Assembly (NCBI RefSeq): GCF_050624435.1
Contig: NC_134540.1
Span: 102,081,739 to 102,145,738, forward strand
Direction of reading: 5' to 3'
DNA: 64,000 nt
From: Tenrec ecaudatus
Taxonomy: Eukaryota; Chordata; Mammalia; Afrosoricida; Tenrecidae
This document shows, in pieces, positions 56,773-64,000 of the stretch (the stretch's first letter is position 1; every line of letters begins with the position of its first letter). A model generated the notes under the pieces. It was not told where the DNA came from, did no database searches, and saw only the letters and a program-made list of their open reading frames with translations. The position numbers and the translations under genes are program-made.

Positions 56773-58744
56773 GAACTGACAAGGCATATCGTAAACAATG
56801 AAGGAAAGAGTGTCAGAGCAAGAAGAGTGTGTTTCAAATCTTTATATCTTTCTGAGGGCTTCAACTATATAATCCATTCCAATAAATCTTCCATACTCCT
56901 CTGAAAGTCAATAAAATAATTTGACAGAAAATACTTAGCAATAAAATGATCCACATATTAATTGCTTTTCTTTTAACCCACTTAGTGCTTTCTTAGCAGT
57001 GAAAACCAGAGATCAGATCAGAACATTTTGTGAATGAACAACTAAATGGAAAATAGTTCAAGGTTTGTGAATGCAGACTTCCCTTGACAATATTGTATCA
57101 GTAGCTGGGAAGATGACCAATGCGGGAGGACAAAGAGGGAGGACCAAGCAAGGGGCTCGACTGGACAGGTGCTGGGTGTTAACTCGGGTGAAGTGGAGGC
57201 CGATGGTTTTTAGGCAGGATAAGGAAAATCAAGGAATGGGTAGCGCTAAGCTCAAGGGTTTCATCAGTAGTTGGACTGGGATACAAACTTAAAGATCAGA
57301 AATGTAAACTCTTACCTAAGGTATTAAAAAAAAGTTAAGGAAGCCAGAAAAGACCCAACAATATCCATGAAATTCAAGTAATAATCTTAATAATGATAAC
57401 TGAGTATTATATTTGTAATAAAGATCTGTTAAATTAATTTCTCTAGAGGATGTAGAATAAAAACCATTTCCTGGTCTTTTTTCCATGTAGATCTGTGCTC
57501 TACAGGATTTTTGGTGACTGGTTTTGAGGAAGTATACTGCCAGGTCTTGAGCCTCCAACTAAAAGGGCTTGTCAAGGGTAGACACTCTCTCAGCCTTGCG
57601 TGCTAATTGTTCACCCCACCCATGGGCTCCAGGCATTATATAAAGTGGTATTTGCTAACCGTCACAGAAGTTGCAGCAAAGGCTTCAGTAGCAGTGTGTC
57701 CTTCATTAGTCAATCTATCTGTTAAGAAACATGAAGGCCTTGGGTTGACATAAGATTATGTAGCCCCCAAACCATTAAGAATACACCTAGGTAGCCTGAG
57801 AGACACTAGCATAGCATGCAAGACCTTGAACTAGGACTGAGGGAAGTGTGCTAAGGGGGGAGACCAGGCCATCAGCTGGGGCCATGACTGGGACAGGAAA
57901 CTTGCTGAGCAAGGCTGGAGGGGGGAGTCAAGCCATCATCTGAGCTTCCTGAGATGGCACTGTTTTCTTGGGCAGCAAGGTAATTTTTCAGGCGTGCCTA
58001 TTTCCAGCCTGCCTGCAGTAGAAAGCCCAAGAGAGAGCGGAGACTTTGCATGAGAAGCCCATTGCTGTGCTGCTGTTTGCTTTGTGGCTGTACTATTGCC
58101 ACAGGCTGCATTTCTGGATACCATTTTGCAGATGGCATTTGGGATTTCTTTAAACTTTCGTTCCTTCATGTTTTGCTTTCTTTCTTTTTAAAATGTCCTC
58201 TTTCCCCTAACAGGATTTCCTTTATAGCTCTCATCACTGCTTATTGTTGCTACAATATTAAGTCACCCATGGGGATACAGAGCTTTAGGACTATGTGGCT
58301 AACATCTTTACATTTGCGTTCAAACTATAATGGAAAATGCAGTTTTAAAATGAAGACAGAAATAACTAATGGGTGAATATTCAGTAGTTATATTGGAGAG
58401 CTAGGGGGTAAGAATGAAACTGGTGACTTAAATCAGTAAAGGCCAATTTTAGTAGATATACAGCCAAGGTTTTACAAAATGGGAAGATTATGATTCGGTT
58501 TTGAGAATCTGGTCTTTTTCCTTGCTTTTCTTTCTGTACCACTGATCATCTCTCCTGTACTCCCTACAGAAGGAAATACTAACCTTTGAGCCCTGGCTCT
58601 GCTTTGAAATGTCCACTGTTGGCTGCTTGTGTGTTTCTCCTCACCCAGTCCTGCTGGGGTACTGGGCCTTGGGCATTCTAGCCGGAAAGTGTTTATTCTG
58701 TGACCTTTTCTTCCTCTATCAAATTCTCATTTTCTTTTTAATTT
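56773..58744. other. Unassigned sequence
   Basis: The part at 57740-57970 has purine-rich, non-AT-rich composition with GGGGGGAGACC and GGGGGGAGTC motifs and could be part of an unrecognised LTR. Frames at 57936-58376 on both strands are unsupported. Confidence 0.3.
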
Positions 58745-58870
58745 TAAAACAGTTTATAGTATTTCACCCACATATCATACAATTTAGTAATTCAGTCATA
58801 TCAAGAAGCGTTGTATTTGTCACCATACTCAATTCTAGAATATATTCTCTTCCTTACAGTCATTGTTATT
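58745..58870 (-). mobile_element. Old L1 3' end fragment
   Basis: ATTTCACCCACATATCATAC, ACAATTTAGTAATTCAGTC and GTCACCATACTCAATTCTAG follow the order of old L1 3' ends read antisense. Diverged. Confidence 0.45.
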
Positions 58871-58879
58871 CATGTGTTT

Positions 58880-59005
58880 AAAAAAATCATTTCATTGGGG
58901 GCTCCTAAAACTCCTATCCGAATCCCTCCATCCATCCACTGTGCCAAGCTCATTTGTACGCTAGTTGCCTTCATCATTCTCATTTTCAATCACTCTATTG
59001 AAAGA
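58880..59005 (-). mobile_element. Family B retroposon 3' end, diverged
   Basis: AAAAAAATCATTTCATTGGGGGCTCC begins the antisense copy, followed by CTCCATCCATCCACTGTGCC, TTGCCTTCATCATTCTCATTTTC. It abuts the L1 fragment. Confidence 0.5.
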
Positions 59006-62000
59006 CTACTTTTCCAATGCATGCTACAGAAGCTGGGAAAATCAACCAATGTGTTAAAATTTCACATAGAATTTTTAGGTTCCCTAGACCTTACGTGGTT
59101 ATACTAAAAACAAAAGGGGATTAGTAATATTAGTATTTGTAGATAAAAGAAACCGATTTGGACTTTTATTCATCTTATTGATGATCTTTAATGACAGAAG
59201 TGAAAGAGTTAAAGGATTGCAGGATTCCATTTTTCTGCCCATTGCTCTTAGTGCTCTCTCTCTTTCTCTAAGAAAAGTAAATCACAGTACAGTCATTCTG
59301 TGTATACACTTAATGTCATGAAGTTATGTTTACAATGCAAAGTAACACTTTTGACAGGTGGATTGACCTCCTCCTCTGACCCCTAGGCACTCCCCGTTGA
59401 GTACAAAGTTCTGTCACTCTCCTTTTTGCTTTTGAGATTGTATCAGTTTTTCTAACATATTCTCCACCTGGCTTTCTAGTTGAGGACAGCCACTTCCTGT
59501 TGAGTATTTATACAGATGTGCAACTGTTAACATGATTAGAACATCTACATTTTCACAATATGAATTGTAGTCATTAAGCCAGGAATCTTTTCTTTCAAAA
59601 TCTCATCACTCATTGGATATTAGCTGTTTAATTTGTGGTGGAGACTCAGGGCTTCCACGTTGGATGGTGGGACATTTCAGGGAACACCACCGTGGTGCCT
59701 GCATCGTGATCGGAGACCTGACATTGCCTGAGTGAGTGACTGTGCTAGAAGGAGTGTCCAGTTGGACAACTTCGCCTGAATGTCTCCCTTGTAGGTGTGA
59801 CGTGATGATTTGCAGAATGTGGTGTGCTCAGTCTAGGGATGAGAACATAATGACAACAGTCTGGGTTCCCTCAAAGCATTGATGATGGAGATTGGTGATA
59901 TTTATTTTCCTGGTAATGTTTTAGTCATTGCAGGCAGTTTTTATCAACTGCAATTGTTTAATGTTCTATTAAAATGTGTGTTCCGTTACTCCTATTTTCT
60001 TTTCAGTAGAGGTCGAGGACAAGCAGACATTGAGATATAGTCACATAACCCCCAATTCTCTTCTTTCTATGTCTTCTCTTTTCCTGAGGATGGGGGCATG
60101 ACAAAGAAATATAGTGACTTTACCCTCTCTCTTTCTACCCTTCTCTGCTTTGGAACTATTTGTGGACATGAACCAAACTATAGGGGCTGGATGAGTCTAG
60201 AAAGACCAAATCAAATTAGAGAATGCTCAGTTTTCTATCCGGCCAACAAGCCCTTAGCACACTGCCCTCTCTACATCCTGAATTTTATTATAAACTCTAT
60301 TGGATAGAAATGGAAAGATGATGATGTAAATAAAGAAGTAAAAATCTAGGGTCTTGCTATCCAGGTTTAACTAAATTATTGGCATTTTCATTGCTATCAT
60401 GGCTAAATACATGGGCCAAAATCTCATTTGTACTCCGTCTTTTTATTCCAAAGAACTGTTTTCCCCGTCTTAAGCTAAAATAGACTCACTAGTATTCCAC
60501 ATGGAAAAGCATCTCCTACATGCCTAACACTCTATTAACTGTTTTAAGACACAGAAGTTCATTGTGCGCGAATTAAGAATGTGTACTTACTGTGGCAACT
60601 CTGATGCAGTAAATATTAATTAGATGTCATCCTTCTTATTATAGTTAATCATGATTAATGTATTACTATTCATCGTGATCCCAAACCTTCAGGTGCTTAT
60701 TATCTGGAAAAGAATGTATCACAATACAAAGGTAAGTGTAGCTGAGTAGTAACCGTAATGGATAATTCAGTGATGACACCTTTGGGGTGGCAACTGAAAG
60801 GACAGTCAAGGTACCAAAGGAGCTGGAGAGGCTTTGGCCCTGTCAATGTGCTGCAGACGGTACTGAGATGTTCCTAGATGGCTGATTTCAGAACTATGTG
60901 TCAGGGGCAGTGAATGCTTTGAATAAGGGATGCTTTTCATGCCAGTGGAGACAGACCGGTTCTGGGTGTTCAAAGTAAGGACCCAATGTTTTGCCTTGCA
61001 TTATTTTCACATATGCTTATTGGGATAAAGTTAAAGAATTATGTGTCTTTGCTAACAGCAGATTAAAACAGTGTATTGATATAAACATTGAAGTATAGTA
61101 TGAACTGAGTTCTTTTCTGAAATTAGTTGGTTTTTTTCCCATTGTAATTCGATTTGCTGCCTTGAATAACTCTTAGTGATAGACTTCCCCATTGAATGTA
61201 GGATTTCAGTCGGCCAGCCATACAGTTCCCAAGAAATCACTCAAACAGGCTTTGACGGGTTTGTCTTTTTCCCCTTCTCTTCCGAGAATTGCTAGCTGAC
61301 AAAACAGTGTAGGGTAGAACTTATTCACAATAACAGTAAATGCAAAATCAGCAGGAGGAAGCAATGCAGACAGGGAATGGTGTCTCTGAGAAGTAACAGG
61401 TTAGTATGGTACATATTAATTTTAAAAGCCAATGCTTTACCTTAAGGGGAAAAAAGATCGCTGACATTATTCTCTCAGTAGAAGGAGATCCAGAGAAATG
61501 ACAGGCAGACACCGTAGATAGGACGTTAGGGCTGGGCCCTGGGACTCCATTTAAATTTACATTGGTTCTCTGAGATAGTGCATTACATCCAGGGACATGG
61601 CTACCTAGCCTCGAGGCCTGGCTCTCTTTTCTCTGCACAATGAAAAATAATTCACTTTATTTTTTTTCTAATCAATTTTGTTTTTGTACAGACCACTAAG
61701 ATTCCTAAATAAATATTTCCCACCAGACCAAGGCTGCATTTACAGTAAGTGGGTGTGTTTTTTGACTTAAGGAGATCAACGTTGTTCAGGATTGACTTAT
61801 AGCTGGTATGCCCTAGGGTGGCCACATTGGTACTTGAAGGAATCTAAATTGCTGTTTGTCTGATTTCTGTGTTGACCTGTTGTTAGGCATTTTGAATATC
61901 GCCCATGCTTGGGAACCAGCCTTTTAACAGGAAGCCAAGAACCTTGCCCCCTCATTCTTAGAGATGATGCGTTAGGCCACTTCAGTACTCACCTTAGTGG

Positions 62001-63477
62001 CAGGGCCTCTCTAAATTTACCACATATGAGCAAGGTGAAATCCTGTTCCAGGGAAAAGCACATGTTGTATTGATGTGAAAAATATGTCTATCTTATGTGA
62101 ACAAACAAGGACCAGAAATTCACAGCAAGCTTCTTAAGACGGACACTTCTCAGCTGTGGGCTCTGCACATTGGAAAGAGGTGGGAAGAGACTGCTGAACA
62201 GGCATCACGGCATCCACAAGGTGCTGTCCCTCTGACTGAATTAGTGTTGTTACCGATGAGGCAATTTAAGGGGAGTGTTCAAAAGAGGAAGCAAAATCCT
62301 ATCAGGAGGCTTCTGAGGGGAGGCTTCTTTCTTGAATGACTAGCTCAAATTCCCTAACCTATTCAGACTCAAAAGCTAGGGAAGTGTCTTTATCTGTCAC
62401 CATCTTAACAAGGCCAATGCCAACCTTCCCACAATCCCCTTTCTTTTCTACATCTCACTTCCCAAATCTATCTCTGCAAGCCTTTTTCTTACACTTGCCT
62501 CCACTCTCTGCACCCCAACCTTGCTTAGGTTTGTAATTATGAGCATCCTAACATCATGGTTTTGAAGTAACCTAACCCCAAGCTAGAATGGAGAAAGAAT
62601 CAATTATTTTAGTAGAATATATTTGCTTATCACTTGTTAGAATTGATTTAATAATACAGTATTTTCCTCCTTATTCCTAAAGTTTGCTATAAATATTTCA
62701 GGTTCATGTCTTAGGACCTTCTTGTTTACAATTTAGAAGGTAATGTACAGTTTTAATTTGGGGGAAATTTTATTTTGAAATTTGCTGCAAAACCAGAAAA
62801 TTGAAGGATTTGTTTTCTTTCTTTACTACAGAATAATCGAAAGGTTTGGCATAACCAATCAGTGAACATAGGTGCGCTTTGTGTTGCTTCTCAAGATAAC
62901 ACTTTTAACACTTTTCATCAAAAACATCTTTAAAAAGATTTACTAACAATGCACATCTTTTGAAAATGATATTTTTACTTAATGGTACATAATTACTTTT
63001 ACAATAAAATATGAACTTTCTTTTGAAGATGTACTGATTATTCGCAATGATTTTGTTCATTTTTATACAAATCACTAAATATTTTCCAACAAGGTTAAAA
63101 TGAGAATGAAAGACATGAAGGCTTGCTACTTTTAATTTATTCTATTTATTAATATGCTTATAATGAAAGAGATGCTTTATGCTCATCCCCCAAATATTTC
63201 CCAGATAAAAAATACTGATCCAAAGGAGGAAACTATTTCTTTAATACCTAGATGAAAATCTCTTGTCAAAGAGAAACTTTCATTTGTCATGCCTGATGGA
63301 TTTAATTGTCAGGATTTCTTGGAATTGCTATTAGAAAATTTATGTCCTGAGGACTTTACCATACTGTCCCTCATGCACCATATGATATTGCTTTGCTGTT
63401 CTTATAAAGTAGTATAGTCTTTTTAATAATTGCCTCTTCCTCTTGAGCATATGGTAGACACTGCTCTAAACATGAAT
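59006..63477. other. Unassigned sequence, AT-rich
   Basis: About 4.5 kb. I recognise no repeat, RNA gene or exon. Frames of 60-100 codons (for example 61348-61638 minus, 62097-62339 plus) carry no splice or homology support. Old diverged repeats are likely hidden here. Confidence 0.3.
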
Positions 63478-63692
63478 CTAATGTCATCAACTGGATTCTG
63501 ACTCTCAGTGACCCATATGGCAGGGCAGAACAGCTTTGTAGGGTTTCAGAGACAGAAAATGTTTATGGAAGCTGGCAGCCTGATGGCTATGTTTTTGTTT
63601 TTTCCCCACAGAGCAACATGTGGGTTTGAACTACTGACTGTGCAGTTCACAGCCCCCTGCTTAACCCCTGACTCCACTGGGTGCCTCATTCT
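63478..63692 (-). mobile_element. AfroSINE, nearly full length
   Basis: Antisense: TGTCATCAACTGGATTCTGAC, GTAGGGTTTCAGAGACAG, GTGGGTTTGAACTACTGACTG, then CCTGACTCCACTGGGTGCC at the 5' end. The opposed frames at 63508-63813 and 63546-63752 are shadows of it. Confidence 0.75.
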
Positions 63693-64000
63693 AAAAAGCA
63701 TATTAATGGAGCGCACCCTTTTGAAAATATTCCACAATTTCTTCATGCTCAAATATAAATTTGTATCCCCAGTTTATGCTTTTCCTTTTAAACTGCAGGA
63801 AGCTTCAAATTGATAGAATCCTTTAGTTTGTTATTGCTAATGTGATTTTTAGCAACACAAGCCACTTAAAAAGTCCAATAAACATTCTCTGAAACATTTT
63901 TAGATACCTTACAATGATGTTTTAGTTTGTTTTTGGCAATTCACTATTTTAAAGTCATCTACAAGAAGCTTTTTGCAAGGCAATTGGTGGAAAATGTAGA
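63693..64000. other. Unassigned sequence
   Basis: AT-rich end of the window. No feature recognised. Confidence 0.3.

Overview
The window looks like mammalian nuclear DNA, most probably from an afrotherian (the elephant, hyrax, tenrec, golden mole and aardvark group). The main evidence is about fifteen copies or fragments of a tRNA-derived SINE that reads as AfroSINE, plus at least seven pieces of the RTE-clade LINE that shares its 3' tail with that SINE. General mammalian repeats (L1, MIR, MER5A) are also present. The species cannot be fixed from sequence alone. All family names are from recognition by eye, without a repeat library.

No confident protein-coding gene is present. Open reading frames are short, and most fall in repeats or AT-rich DNA. 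One 117-base segment (1438-1554) has a good splice acceptor, an open frame and a donor, and is the only candidate exon. The window is best read as intron or intergenic DNA.

Layout. 1-6640: two copies of an LTR-like repeat, the candidate exon, and three copies of a repeat (called family B here) that may be the lineage-specific L1 3' UTR. 8440-13870: L1 tails, AfroSINEs and an RTE fragment with an AfroSINE nested in it. 14056-16934: a poly-C tract and a MER5A. 16935-21185: an L1 3' end split by a solo-LTR-like element, then RTE, then an antisense L1 ORF2 piece. 21186-38930: mostly unassigned unique DNA with scattered RTE fragments. 38935-44370: antisense L1, then a 5'-inverted RTE split by a poly-A-tailed insertion, then L1 tails and AfroSINE pieces. 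44371-55325: mostly unique sequence with MER5A, MIRs and AfroSINEs. 55334-56764: a hAT DNA transposon with both ends, an 8-base target duplication and a broken transposase. 56773-64000: unassigned DNA with an L1 tail and one AfroSINE.

The best observations are the hAT element, two LINE copies with the inverted-5' layout expected from twin priming (one with a perfect 13-base target duplication), the tailed insertion inside the RTE, and the candidate exon. I saw no new multi-gene system.
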